Source: Nitrospirota bacterium
Lineage (GTDB): Bacteria; Nitrospirota; Thermodesulfovibrionia; UBA6902
Reading direction: 5' to 3'
Assembly: GCA_016207885.1 (NCBI GenBank)
Contig: JACQZE010000025.1
Location: 24,001 to 88,000, forward strand
DNA: 64,000 nt
The notes beneath the pieces were generated by a model. The model worked only from the letters and a program-made list of their open reading frames with translations. It had not been told where the DNA came from and searched no databases. The position numbers and the translations under genes are program-made. Positions 52,800-62,065 of this stretch are shown here, piece by piece. Each line of letters begins with the position of its first letter. The first letter of the stretch is position 1.

Positions 52800-54188
52800 T
52801 TAAGAAGACACGACCTTTAGAACCAGGAACTTATTTGTCCCCTCTTTTGCCTTAAACCTTTCATCCATCCTGCAGCCTGCGACCCAAATTATATCTTCTC
52901 CTGAAACAATAATAGGCACTGCATCTCTCTGCTCTCTCGGAACCTTCTCATCCACAAAGAAATCCTGGAGCTTCTTTCTCCTGCCAAAGCCAGCGGGATA
53001 GAAGAAATCCCCATCCTTTCTCATGCGGACCTGAAGCGGCAAAGTGAGGCTGTCATAGTCAAGGACAGCGGTATCCCTACCATCAGTTTTTTCTAATTTA
53101 TCAAAGAGTTGCGCCAAAAGCCTTAAACCTGATTCATTAAGGACAATCTCGCCCGAAATATCAATATTCTGTGTCTTAATGCCTTCAGCAGCCTCTCTGG
53201 TAAAGAGAAGTGTTGAATAACCTTTTAACGCCCTGATGCCTTTAGGAAGGTTTATACTGTCACCGCTCTTGCACTCTTTAATAAGATGTATGATGTCATC
53301 GATATGAACCAGTTCAATACCCCTTTCAGCGCCTATCTCAGACAGCACCCTGCGAAGCACCCTTCTCAGTATCGCTCGCTCAATGTTCATCAGAGGGATA
53401 AGAAAAAGCTCGATCGACTCATCCGTCTTTCTTGTGATAAGCCTCATCATCGTCTTTGTAGTTTGTATCTCAAGGTATTCATCCTCGCCTCTTAATATCT
53501 CAGCTGTCCTGTTTATGCTCTCAATGACAGAGGGATTTTCATCTTTCAACAAAGGGAATATCTCTAAGCGCAGCCGGTTGCGTGAGTAGTCTCTCTTGAG
53601 ATTGGAGGAATCTGTCATATATGAAATATTTTTGTGTGACAGGAATGCTTCAATATCCTTTCTCTCAATATCTATCAAAGGCCTGATAATGCTTCCGCGC
53701 ACAGGCTGCATTCCAGAGAGGCCTTTTCTGCCTGCTCCCCTGATCAGCCTCATCAAGACCGTCTCAGCCTGATCATCCGCGTTATGCGCTATGGCTATAC
53801 ATGCGGCATTGACCTTATAAGCGAACCTGTCAAACGCGTCATAGCGCAGCTCTCTGGCAGCCTCCTGAAGATTAAGCTTCATTGACTCTGAATGCTGCTT
53901 TGTATCGACTGGCTCAACATAAAATTTTATCCCTAACTCATCACAAAGGCGCCTGCAAAATGCCTCTTCTTCAATGTTTTCGTTGGGACGCAGTCCGTGG
54001 TTTACATATACAGCGTGCAGAGAGAGATTGAAATTGTGCTTGAGTTCATCTAAAATAACCGTTAAGCAGACAGAGTCAGGACCGCCGGACAGCCCTATGA
54101 GAATACTGTCTCCATGCTGAAGCATCGAATATTTCTTTATGGTTTTAACAGCCTTTTCTTTAAGATCCATAGGAAGATTATAACTCAT
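52800..54188 (-). CDS. tilS: tRNA(Ile)-lysidine synthetase
   Basis: A 462-residue enzyme converting C34 of the CAU-anticodon tRNA-Ile to lysidine. The PP-loop is ILIGLSGGPDSVCL near residue 27. AIAHNADDQAETVLMRLIRG and LRYDAFDR are further signatures, and the C-terminal TilS domains extend to 462. Starts at 54188 or 54170 (Met7) are possible; neither has a ribosome site. If the first is used, its ATG overlaps the divergent lysA ATG by two bases in a CATG. It is an essential gene in most bacteria. Confidence 0.95.
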   Translation of the reverse strand: MSYNLPMDLKEKAVKTIKKYSMLQHGDSILIGLSGGPDSVCLTVILDELKHNFNLSLHAVYVNHGLRPNENIEEEAFCRRLCDELGIKFYVEPVDTKQHSESMKLNLQEAARELRYDAFDRFAYKVNAACIAIAHNADDQAETVLMRLIRGAGRKGLSGMQPVRGSIIRPLIDIERKDIEAFLSHKNISYMTDSSNLKRDYSRNRLRLEIFPLLKDENPSVIESINRTAEILRGEDEYLEIQTTKTMMRLITRKTDESIELFLIPLMNIERAILRRVLRRVLSEIGAERGIELVHIDDIIHLIKECKSGDSINLPKGIRALKGYSTLLFTREAAEGIKTQNIDISGEIVLNESGLRLLAQLFDKLEKTDGRDTAVLDYDSLTLPLQVRMRKDGDFFYPAGFGRRKKLQDFFVDEKVPREQRDAVPIIVSGEDIIWVAGCRMDERFKAKEGTNKFLVLKVVSS

Positions 54189-55443
54189 GCATGACTTTAA
54201 ATATAAAAATTCAAAACTCTATGCTGAAAATATTCCGGTTGAAAGGATTGCCAAAGAGGTTGGCACTCCGGTATACATCTACAGCCATGACACCTTCATC
54301 AGGCACCTGAACGCATACAAAGATGCTTTTGACGGCCGCAGTCATATAATCTGTTTCGCGCTTAAGGCAAACTCAAACCTCGCGATACTGAAGCTCCTTG
54401 CAAAGAATGGTTCCGGCGCAGACGTCGTATCAGGCGGTGAGCTTTACCTTGCATTGAAGGCTGGGATACCGGCAAAGAAGATAGTCTATGCCGGAGTCGG
54501 CAAGACTGATGACGAGATAGCATACGCGCTTAACTCAAAGATACTCATGTTCAATGTCGAATCATCTGACGAGCTGAAGGCGATAAACAGGGTCGCCAAA
54601 AAGCTGAATGTCAAAGCTCCGATAGCCCTGAGGGTCAACCCTGACATTGACCCGAAGACACATCCATATATATCAACCGGATTAAAAGAGAGCAAGTTCG
54701 GCATCCCTATTGCGGATGCGCTTGAACACTATGCACTTGCAAAGAGGCTTTCAAATATCGAGATACTCGGGATACATAAACACATCGGCTCCCAGATAAC
54801 TCAGATAAGGCCTTTTGTTGACGCCTTAAAGAAGATCCTCATACTTGCTGATAGCTTGAGAGCAAAAGGGATCAATATACAGAACCTCGATATAGGCGGC
54901 GGGCTCGGGATACCTTATAATAATGAAGAACCTCCTCATCCCAAAGACCTCTCAAAGGCGATACTTCCTCTTCTCAGGAAATATGATTTCAACCTTATAC
55001 TTGAGCCCGGAAGGTCTATCGCAGGCAATGCCGGGATACTTGTGACAAAAGCCCTCTACATCAAACAGCACGCGGATAAAGAGTTCGCAGTTGTAGACGC
55101 AGGCATGAACGACCTGATCAGGCCGAGCCTCTATAATGCATTCCATAATATTTCCCCGGTCAAAAAGAATAGCCGCAAGAAGGTCACAACGGATATCGTA
55201 GGCCCTATATGTGAATCAGGAGACTTCCTCGCTAAGAATAGAAAGATGAACCGTGTCATGCCGGGCGATCTGCTCGCTGTGATGAGCGCGGGCGCGTACG
55301 GCTTTACAATGAGTTCAACATACAACAGCAGGCCGAGGGTACCTGAAGTTCTGGTCAAGGGCGATAAATACTTTGTCATCAGGGAGAGGGAAGATAACAA
55401 GGTCCTTGACAGAGGGATCAAGATGCCGGAGTTTTTAAAATAA
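54187..55443 (+). CDS. lysA: diaminopimelate decarboxylase
   Basis: A 418-residue PLP enzyme, last step of lysine synthesis. The PLP Lys lies in ICFALKANSNLAILKLLAKN. GIHKHIGSQI, NLDIGGGLGIPY and LEPGRSIAGNAG are the conserved PLP phosphate and substrate sites, and GPICESGDFLA carries the catalytic Cys. AGGAAG ten bases upstream supports the start, which overlaps the divergent tilS start. It is followed by dapF, yacG and dapB on the same strand, a diaminopimelate/lysine cluster. Confidence 0.96.
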   Translation: MHDFKYKNSKLYAENIPVERIAKEVGTPVYIYSHDTFIRHLNAYKDAFDGRSHIICFALKANSNLAILKLLAKNGSGADVVSGGELYLALKAGIPAKKIVYAGVGKTDDEIAYALNSKILMFNVESSDELKAINRVAKKLNVKAPIALRVNPDIDPKTHPYISTGLKESKFGIPIADALEHYALAKRLSNIEILGIHKHIGSQITQIRPFVDALKKILILADSLRAKGINIQNLDIGGGLGIPYNNEEPPHPKDLSKAILPLLRKYDFNLILEPGRSIAGNAGILVTKALYIKQHADKEFAVVDAGMNDLIRPSLYNAFHNISPVKKNSRKKVTTDIVGPICESGDFLAKNRKMNRVMPGDLLAVMSAGAYGFTMSSTYNSRPRVPEVLVKGDKYFVIREREDNKVLDRGIKMPEFLK

Positions 55444-55454
55444 AGATTCAAGGC

Positions 55455-55515
55455 TGTCATTCTGGCTTGTCCAGAATCGATCTTAAGGCAGGATTCTGGA
55501 CAAGCCAGAATGACA
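55455..55515. repeat. dispersed perfect inverted repeat
   Basis: 24-base perfect arms (55455-55478 and 55492-55515) with a 13-base loop, starting TGTCATTCTGGCTTGTCC. It sits between lysA and dapF and is the best-preserved copy of the family. It would form a strong RNA hairpin inside the operon transcript. Confidence 0.92.
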
Positions 55516-55528
55516 AAGAAAAAACCAA

Positions 55529-56365
55529 ATGAAAATTAATTTCACAAAAATGCACGGCCTCGGCAATGACTTCGTTGTCATTGACAATAGGAACAGCAGG
55601 ATCAAAAACCTGAAGAAGCTCGCGCTGAAACTCTGTGACCGCAGGTTCGGGATCGGAGCTGATCAATTGATAATTCTCGGCAGCTCCAAGAAGGCTGACT
55701 TCAGGATGGGCATCATCAATGCCGACGGCTCTGAGGTCGAGATGTGCGGCAATGGGATAAGATGCCTTGCGAAATATATATGGGACAACAAACTTAAGGT
55801 TAAGAGTTCGTCGAAAAAACTCTCTATAGAAACCCTCGCAGGCATAATGTATCCTGAAAAGTCCGGTTCCCTGATCAAGGTTGATATGGGAGAGCCTGTA
55901 TTAGAACCTGATAAAATCCCTGTAACGATCAGATTATCAACTGTCATTGATCATCCCCTAAAGGTTAAAGATAAAACATTTAGGATTACATGCGTATCAA
56001 TGGGAAATCCTCATGCTGTTATTGTTGTGAAGAATGTTGATTCTGCTCCGGTCGAAACTATCGGGCATGAAATAGAGAACCACAAACTCTTTCCAAAAAG
56101 AACCAACGTTGAATTCATACAAATACTAAACAGAAAGAATATCAAGATACGTGTATGGGAAAGAGGGGCCGGCGAGACCATGGCATGCGGCACCGGCGCA
56201 TCAGCGGTTGCGGTAGCAGCCTCACTCCTTGGACTTGCAGATAGAAAGGTCACTATCCATCTTAAAGGCGGCAAGCTTCTTATTGACTGGTCTAAAAAAG
56301 ACAACCATGTATATATGACAGGCCCTGCGGTGAAGGTATTTGATGGAGTAGTTAATGAAGATTAA
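55529..56365 (+). CDS. dapF: diaminopimelate epimerase
   Basis: A 278-residue cofactor-independent racemase converting LL- to meso-diaminopimelate. Both catalytic cysteines are visible: the first in [13 protein letters not shown] near residue 73, the second in [15 protein letters not shown] near residue 218. [12 protein letters not shown] is the N-terminal signature. It overlaps yacG by 11 bases. Confidence 0.96.
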   Translation: MKINFTKMHGLGNDFVVIDNRNSRIKNLKKLALKLCDRRFGIGADQLIILGSSKKADFRMGIINADGSEVEMCGNGIRCLAKYIWDNKLKVKSSSKKLSIETLAGIMYPEKSGSLIKVDMGEPVLEPDKIPVTIRLSTVIDHPLKVKDKTFRITCVSMGNPHAVIVVKNVDSAPVETIGHEIENHKLFPKRTNVEFIQILNRKNIKIRVWERGAGETMACGTGASAVAVAASLLGLADRKVTIHLKGGKLLIDWSKKDNHVYMTGPAVKVFDGVVNED

Positions 56366-56528
56366 ATGCCCATATTGCAAAAAAGATACAACGTGGGAGG
56401 AAAACCCGCATAGGCCATTCTGTTCCGACAGGTGCAAACTGATTGACTTAGGCAAATGGGCATCGGGTGAATATAAAATAGAGGGAAAGCTTAATGACGA
56501 ATCAGACCCATCAGAAAAGGAGAATTGA
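56355..56528 (+). CDS. yacG: DNA gyrase inhibitor YacG (zinc protein)
   Basis: A 57-residue zinc-binding protein. [20 protein letters not shown], then [15 protein letters not shown], shows the four Cys ligands and the RPFCSxRCKxIDLGxW signature. In E. coli YacG inhibits gyrase. Its start lies inside the end of dapF and its stop is one base before dapB, so it is embedded in the lysine operon. Confidence 0.93.
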   Translation: MKIKCPYCKKDTTWEENPHRPFCSDRCKLIDLGKWASGEYKIEGKLNDESDPSEKEN

Positions 56529-56529
56529 T

Positions 56530-57336
56530 ATGGTGAATATAATCGTATCCGGCGCTGCCGGAAAGATGGGCACAAGGATAACAGCACTTGCAAATGCACA
56601 TGAAGAGATAAAGCTTATTGGAGCGCTTGAGTATAAGGGCCATCCAAAGATCGGCTCTGATATAGGAGAAGTTACAGGGATCGGCAAGATCGGAGTTGCC
56701 CTTTCAGGCGATATCAATGACATCAAAGAAAAAGCCGATGTGCTGATCGATTTCTCCAATCCGGAGACAACTGTGGCAACAGCAAAAGCCGCTGCTGCAA
56801 AAGGCATCGCAATGGTCATAGGAACAACAGGGCTTACATTTGAGCAAACAGCATCTATCAAGTCCCAGACTGACAAAATCCCCTGCGTACTTTCGCCAAA
56901 TATGAGCGTCGGGATCAATCTTCTTTTGAAAATACTAAAAGATATAGCCGGGGTGCTTGGAGATGATTATGATGTTGAGGTCATAGAGGCACACCACAGG
57001 CTTAAGAAAGATGCCCCGTCAGGCACTGCTATACGTCTTGCACAGGTTCTCGCGGATGCCCTTGGCAGGGATCTTGAAAAGACCGCTGTATATACGAGAA
57101 AAGGGATCATAGGCGAGAGGACAAAAAAAGAGATCGGGATGCAGACCATCCGGGCCGGTGATATTGTAGGTGATCATACCGTCCTCTTCGGCGGTATCGG
57201 CGAAAGGATCGAGATAACTCACAAGGCATCAAGCAGGGACACGTTCGCAGGCGGTGCAATCAAGGCAGCCCTGTGGGTTGCAGGGAAAGAACCGGATTTA
57301 TACGATATGCAGGATGTATTGGGCCTTAAGAAATAG
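56530..57336 (+). CDS. dapB: 4-hydroxy-tetrahydrodipicolinate reductase
   Basis: A 268-residue NAD(P)H reductase of lysine synthesis. The start at 56530 is set by AAGGAG seven bases upstream and gives MVNIIVSGAAGKMGTRI, the Rossmann motif; the longer frame from 56494 overlaps yacG and is unlikely. VIEAHHRLKKDAPSGTA is the substrate-binding and catalytic signature. It completes the lysA-dapF-yacG-dapB run. Confidence 0.96.
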   Translation: MVNIIVSGAAGKMGTRITALANAHEEIKLIGALEYKGHPKIGSDIGEVTGIGKIGVALSGDINDIKEKADVLIDFSNPETTVATAKAAAAKGIAMVIGTTGLTFEQTASIKSQTDKIPCVLSPNMSVGINLLLKILKDIAGVLGDDYDVEVIEAHHRLKKDAPSGTAIRLAQVLADALGRDLEKTAVYTRKGIIGERTKKEIGMQTIRAGDIVGDHTVLFGGIGERIEITHKASSRDTFAGGAIKAALWVAGKEPDLYDMQDVLGLKK

Positions 57337-57434
57337 ATTGCCAGTCATTTAAAATTACATTATTCCGCTTTGCCTCTTTAGCTGTTAATGTGTTAAAGTT
57401 TATACGCTTACACTATACTTTTTGGAGTTGGTTA

Positions 57435-57626
57435 ATGAAAAGTGAAGAAAAGAACCGTTTTAAATGCAATGCCTGCGGAGGGCCTCTTAAGCTCTCCATC
57501 GGCTGAAGAGGAACAAGCCTGAACTGCATGGATTGCAGACAAAGCTATACAATTCAGGAGTATATCCACGAGATGGAAGATGTGGATTGGGCAAAACTGT
57601 CCTGCCAGCCTTGTGACAGGGCCTGA
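57435..57626 (+). pseudogene. dual-CxxC zinc-ribbon protein with in-frame TGA
   Basis: A 63-codon frame split by TGA at codon 24 (57504-57506). It reads KCNACGGPLKLSIG, then TGA, then RGTSLNCMDCRQSYTIQEYI and SCQPCDRA, keeping three CxxC pairs on both sides. The frame resumes in phase, so a single base change (CGA or similar to TGA) is the simplest reading. A selenocysteine is conceivable but the position is not within a redox motif. Without the second half, the zinc site is incomplete. Confidence 0.6.
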
Positions 57627-57633
57627 TCCTCTG

Positions 57634-57661
57634 CATCAAGGCATTACTTAGTGCCTTGATG
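57634..57661 (+). terminator. putative terminator-like hairpin before rplM promoter
   Basis: Arms CATCAAGGCA (57634-57643) and TGCCTTGATG (57652-57661) with an 8-base loop. The following bases are only weakly T-rich, so termination is uncertain. Confidence 0.5.
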
Positions 57662-57678
57662 TTATCCTTCCTGACTTA

Positions 57679-57706
57679 TTGACAAATAAAGAACATATAA
57701 CATAAT
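57679..57706 (+). promoter_or_regulatory. promoter for rplM-rpsI
   Basis: TTGACA (57679-57684), 16 bases and CATAAT (57701-57706), about 40 bases before the rplM start at 57749. Confidence 0.6.
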
Positions 57707-57748
57707 ATATATGTTCAAATAATTTACTAAATTTAGATCTGAGGAAAT

Positions 57749-58183
57749 ATGAAAACTGTATTTACAAAAAAGAGCGATGTAGACACAAAATGGTATGTTG
57801 TTGATGCCAATGGGCAGGTGCTGGGAAGGCTGGCTTCAAGAGTAGCTTCAGTGCTCAGAGGCAAGACCAAACCAATATACACCCCTAATGCCGATACAGG
57901 TGATGGCGTTATCATCATAAATGCCGGCAAGATCCAGCTTACGGGCAACAAGCTTGAGCAGAAAGAATACTATCACCACACTGGTTATCCCGGTGGAATA
58001 AAGAAGGAGACCGCTAAAGACCTTATGAAGGTTAACCCTGAAAAGCTTCTTACCACTGCGATTCGAGGGATGCTTCCTAAAAACCCTCTCGGCAGGGAAC
58101 AGATAAAGAAACTAAAGGTTTACAGCGGCACAGACCATCCTCATGTTGCACAAAATCCTGAACCATTAACTTTGACCAAATAA
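57749..58183 (+). CDS. rplM: 50S ribosomal protein L13
   Basis: A 144-residue ribosomal protein. Signatures: [20 protein letters not shown], then [18 protein letters not shown] and [12 protein letters not shown]. It binds 23S rRNA early in assembly. rpsI starts 14 bases downstream, the conserved L13-S9 pair. Confidence 0.98.
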   Translation: MKTVFTKKSDVDTKWYVVDANGQVLGRLASRVASVLRGKTKPIYTPNADTGDGVIIINAGKIQLTGNKLEQKEYYHHTGYPGGIKKETAKDLMKVNPEKLLTTAIRGMLPKNPLGREQIKKLKVYSGTDHPHVAQNPEPLTLTK

Positions 58184-58197
58184 GGAGTTTTTAGAAT

Positions 58198-58590
58198 ATG
58201 GCAGAGATACTATATAACGCAACCGGAAGAAGAAAAAATTCTATTGCGCAAGTTTTCCTTAAGCCCGGTGCCGGGAATGTCACAATCAACAAGAAACCAC
58301 TTGGGGAATACTTCCCTTTTGAGACGATGAAGATGATAGTTCTTCAGCCGTTAAATTCTGTTGCAGTCAACGGCAAGTATGATGTCAACGTCAGGGTAAC
58401 GGGCGGAGGCGTAAGCGGACAGGCCGGCGCTATCAAGCACGGCATAGCTAGGGCGCTCATCAAGATCAATTCCGACTTTAGAGGGCCGCTTAAAAAAGAA
58501 GGTTTCTTAACGAGAGATCCGCGGGCGGTTGAGAGAAAGAAGTATGGCCAAAAGGGTGCAAGAGCACGCTTCCAGTTCTCAAAGAGATAA
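58198..58590 (+). CDS. rpsI: 30S ribosomal protein S9
   Basis: A 130-residue ribosomal protein. [18 protein letters not shown] at the N-terminus and [20 protein letters not shown], ending FSKR, at the C-terminus are diagnostic; the basic tail contacts P-site tRNA. TAAGGAG precedes the ATG. Confidence 0.98.
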   Translation: MAEILYNATGRRKNSIAQVFLKPGAGNVTINKKPLGEYFPFETMKMIVLQPLNSVAVNGKYDVNVRVTGGGVSGQAGAIKHGIARALIKINSDFRGPLKKEGFLTRDPRAVERKKYGQKGARARFQFSKR

Positions 58591-58694
58591 TTAATAAACC
58601 GTGGCTGGTTAAGCGTATTGCGTAACAAGTTGAATTTCTACACAAAGCCTTTTATTAATATCACTCATAACTGATTACACATTACGGTCTTTAA

Positions 58695-59741
58695 ATGTTA
58701 AAAGTTGCTATCTTAGGAGGCAGTGGATATACAGGTGGTGAACTATTCAGAATTCTGCAGCACCACTCACATGTCAAGGTAACAGCCGTCACTTCCGAAC
58801 GTCTGGCAGGATCATCCATCTCAGAGTTATTTCTTCACTCAAGAGATTCCATTCTCAAGCTTGAAAAACTTCATCTTGCTACACTAAAAAACAAAGCCGA
58901 CCTCTTTTTTCTCTGCCTTCCACATATGACCTCTCAGCCGGTTGTTGCATATCTTAATGAAGCAGGCAAAAAGGTTATTGACCTTTCAGCTGACTTCAGG
59001 CTGAAGAGCGCTAAAACATATCAGGAGTGGTACGGCACCAAGCATATCTGTCAGCCCCTTCTTAAAAAAGCTGTTTACGGCCTTCCTGAGATCAATAGGG
59101 ACAAGATAAGATCCGCATCGATAATCGCTAACCCTGGCTGCTACCCTACATCTATAGTCCTCGCCTTGGCCCCGATAATTGACAAGGATTTTGCTGATAC
59201 TGATTCTATTATTATAGATTCAAAATCAGGTGTCTCAGGAGCAGGCAGAAATCCGGCACAGCCTTTCATGTTCTGTGAAGTCAATGAATCTGTCAAGGCC
59301 TATGCTGTAAGCAACCATAGGCATACTCCAGAAATAGAGCAAGAGCTGAATTGTATTTCAGGGAAGAAGATCAAGATAGTTTTCACTCCGCACCTGATCC
59401 CCATGGACAGGGGGATGCTCAGCACCAGTTACATCCGCATTAAAGAGGGTATGACCCTCTCCAAGGTTCAGCAGATATACAGGAACTTTTATAGAAACGA
59501 GCCATTTGTCAGGGTTTTAAATAATGGAATTTATCCGGCCACAAAGGCTGTGAAAGGAAGCAACTACTGCGACATATCTGTATTCCTTGACAAGCGAAGC
59601 CATAGCCATAATACACTCATAATAATAAGCGCGATCGACAACCTTCTAAAAGGGGCTTCAGGCCAGGCTGTCCAGAACATGAATATAATGTCCGGATTCA
59701 ATGAGACTGAGGGGCTTAATACCCTTCCCTTATTTCCTTAA
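58695..59741 (+). CDS. argC: N-acetyl-gamma-glutamyl-phosphate reductase
   Basis: A 348-residue NADPH enzyme of arginine synthesis. VAILGGSGYTGGELFRIL is the Rossmann motif, and the active-site Cys is in IIANPGCYPTSIVLAL near residue 154. Its TAA shares its last A with the argJ ATG, a one-base overlap and tight coupling. Confidence 0.96.
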   Translation: MLKVAILGGSGYTGGELFRILQHHSHVKVTAVTSERLAGSSISELFLHSRDSILKLEKLHLATLKNKADLFFLCLPHMTSQPVVAYLNEAGKKVIDLSADFRLKSAKTYQEWYGTKHICQPLLKKAVYGLPEINRDKIRSASIIANPGCYPTSIVLALAPIIDKDFADTDSIIIDSKSGVSGAGRNPAQPFMFCEVNESVKAYAVSNHRHTPEIEQELNCISGKKIKIVFTPHLIPMDRGMLSTSYIRIKEGMTLSKVQQIYRNFYRNEPFVRVLNNGIYPATKAVKGSNYCDISVFLDKRSHSHNTLIIISAIDNLLKGASGQAVQNMNIMSGFNETEGLNTLPLFP

Positions 59742-60946
59742 TGCGCAAGCCATCTGTTAGCAAGAAACTCCTTGTCCCGGGATTTATGTTCTCAGGCATA
59801 TCTGTTGGTATCAAAAAGAAGACAAACAAACCTGACCTGGGAATTATATTTTCAGAAAAGCCGGCAACCATAGCGGGCGTCTTCACGACCAATAAGGTTA
59901 AAGCAGCTCCTGTCAAGCTTGATATAAAACGCATAAGATCCGGGAAGGGTCAGGCTATAATTATTAACAGCGGCAACGCCAATGCATGCACTGGTGAGAT
60001 CGGATTAAAAGACGCCTCTGAGATGACAAGACTTACTGCTCAGGAACTGGGAATCAGAAATAATCTTGTCTATGTATCATCAACCGGAATAATCGGAATA
60101 CCGCTTCCTATGGCAAAAATAAGAAAGGCTATACCAGTAGCCGTCAAAATGCTTTCTCCTCTATCATTGGACAATATCTCTTCTGCAATAATGACCACCG
60201 ATACTTTCCCCAAGGTAGTATTCAAAAAGGTCAGGATAGGCAATAAGACGGGATCAATTGCTGGGATAGCCAAAGGGTCAGGAATGATCTCACCGAATAT
60301 GGCGACAATGCTGAGCTACATTGTCACTGATATAGATATAACCCCGATAGCTCTCAACAATGCCCTGAAAGCGGCTGTAAAACAATCATTCAACAGGCTG
60401 GTTGTAGATAATGATATGAGCACAAACGACACTGTAATGATCATGGCAAACGGAATGCTCGGCAATATCCCGATAACCCGAAAATCATCTGACTACAAAG
60501 TATTTGAAAATGCATTGATTGAACTCACATATAATCTTGCAAAAATGATAGCCATAGACGGAGAAGGCGCAACAAAGCTGGTCAATGTAAAGGTCAAAGG
60601 AACAAAAACAGAAGCGGATTCTGAAGATATTGCCAGAGCAATCGCCAGCTCTATGCTTGTCAAAACAGCCATATACGGGCAAGACCCGAACTGGGGCAGG
60701 ATAATATCGGCCATAGGATATGCCGGAGTTGACATTGATGAAAAAAAGATAGAAATTCATATTAATAAATGCAAAATCGTAAGCAATGGGATCAGAAACA
60801 GCAAGGCTAATATATCGCAAAATTTATTCGCCGATAAAGAAATAAACATTACTGTAGACATCGGCCTTGGAAAAAAATATGCCAGTATACTTACATGTGA
60901 CCTTACTGAAAAATATATAAAGATTAACGCTGAATATTCCACTTAG
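59741..60946 (+). CDS. argJ: bifunctional ornithine acetyltransferase / N-acetylglutamate synthase
   Basis: A 401-residue ArgJ protein, autoprocessed in known homologues at an Ala-Thr bond. Here the matching motif is SPNMATMLSYIVTD (cleavage before Thr, near residue 190). INSGNANACTG and DNDMSTNDTVMIMANG are other signatures. It recycles acetyl groups in the arginine pathway. It is coupled to argC. Confidence 0.96.
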   Translation: MRKPSVSKKLLVPGFMFSGISVGIKKKTNKPDLGIIFSEKPATIAGVFTTNKVKAAPVKLDIKRIRSGKGQAIIINSGNANACTGEIGLKDASEMTRLTAQELGIRNNLVYVSSTGIIGIPLPMAKIRKAIPVAVKMLSPLSLDNISSAIMTTDTFPKVVFKKVRIGNKTGSIAGIAKGSGMISPNMATMLSYIVTDIDITPIALNNALKAAVKQSFNRLVVDNDMSTNDTVMIMANGMLGNIPITRKSSDYKVFENALIELTYNLAKMIAIDGEGATKLVNVKVKGTKTEADSEDIARAIASSMLVKTAIYGQDPNWGRIISAIGYAGVDIDEKKIEIHINKCKIVSNGIRNSKANISQNLFADKEINITVDIGLGKKYASILTCDLTEKYIKINAEYST

Positions 60947-61010
60947 CTTCAATATAATATTTTTTTATGATATATTGTAACTACAGATTTAATTTCATGG
61001 AGGAATCCAA

Positions 61011-61991
61011 ATGAAGATAAGAGCATTATTGCTGGTCATAGTATTCGGGCTTTTTATTAACTTCGCAAGCGCAGATGACCCAGAATCAAAAAACTATATC
61101 ATAATAAAAGGCGATACCCTCTGGGATATCTCTAATAACGAACTGAAAGAACCTATGTTATGGCCAAAGCTCTGGCATGCCAATCCTCAAATTGCAAATC
61201 CTGACCTCATCTATCCCGGTACTAAGATATGGATTCCATCCAGGGAGGAACTTATGCGTTTGACCCAGGATAGCCCAAACGCGGAAAATACAGCTTCTTC
61301 TGATGAGCTTGAACTGGACTTCCCGGAATTCAAACCTGTAATAACAGAATCTCCCAAACCGGCTGTTGAATATATTGTAGACAAAAACACCTACATCTCA
61401 ACCGGTTGGATATCAAACGAATATCAGAACATCGGAGAAGTATTTTTTACTGATAGAGGAAGAAATCTGTTTGGAAAAACCGATTCTGTATTTCTGAAGA
61501 CAGGAAACAAAGTTTCGGTTGGTGATATGTTCTTGTCTATTAGGAAGACTAAGGAAATCAAACATCCAAAGACTGGCGGCAGGCTTGGATATCAGGTGAA
61601 AGTGACCGGCCTGCTTGAAGTTGTAGAAATTGAGAATAACACTCCTAAAGCCAGGATTATAGAACAATATGATCATCTCGACGACGGTGACAATCTAATG
61701 GAATATGTCGGATGCATGCCACCTGCCAGGCTCAAGACAGCAAGAACTCCTGACATTCATGGATACATAGTGGGGTCAAAGATCGACAACCGTATTTCAT
61801 ACAAAGGCGATATTGTTTACCTTGATAAAGGTTCTGAAGACGGGCTTGAACCTGGTGACGTCTTCTCAATTCAGGACAATGCTCCGATAGGTTCTTTGCA
61901 GGTTATATCCACAAGGTCAAATACTGCGGCTGCCATTATACTTGATATACAGCAAGAAGTGATGACAGGCGATACATGGGGTAAGAAATAA
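61011..61991 (+). CDS. LysM-domain exported protein
   Basis: A 326-residue protein. A signal peptide (about residues 1-21) is followed by one LysM domain (residues 29-80, YIIIKGDTLWDISNNELKEP, then PDLIYPGTKIWIP). The remaining ~230 residues have repeated short beta segments (DTFSIQDN-like GDVFSIQDNAPIGSLQVIS near the end). LysM binds peptidoglycan; the rest has no assigned domain. A GGAGG site precedes the ATG. It stands alone between argJ and rpoD. Confidence 0.85.
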   Translation: MKIRALLLVIVFGLFINFASADDPESKNYIIIKGDTLWDISNNELKEPMLWPKLWHANPQIANPDLIYPGTKIWIPSREELMRLTQDSPNAENTASSDELELDFPEFKPVITESPKPAVEYIVDKNTYISTGWISNEYQNIGEVFFTDRGRNLFGKTDSVFLKTGNKVSVGDMFLSIRKTKEIKHPKTGGRLGYQVKVTGLLEVVEIENNTPKARIIEQYDHLDDGDNLMEYVGCMPPARLKTARTPDIHGYIVGSKIDNRISYKGDIVYLDKGSEDGLEPGDVFSIQDNAPIGSLQVISTRSNTAAAIILDIQQEVMTGDTWGKK

Positions 61992-62011
61992 TAAATAGTA
62001 AGCCAGAGATA

Positions 62012-62048
62012 CAAAAAAAAAGGGGGCAGAATTCTGCTCCCTTTTTTT
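62012..62048. terminator. bidirectional terminator between LysM gene and rpoD
   Basis: A-run, GGGGGCAGAATTCTGCTCCC hairpin core and T-run. The palindromic stem with tracts on both sides serves the plus-strand LysM gene and the minus-strand rpoD, which converge here. Confidence 0.92.
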
Positions 62049-62065
62049 ATACATTACAAATATTT

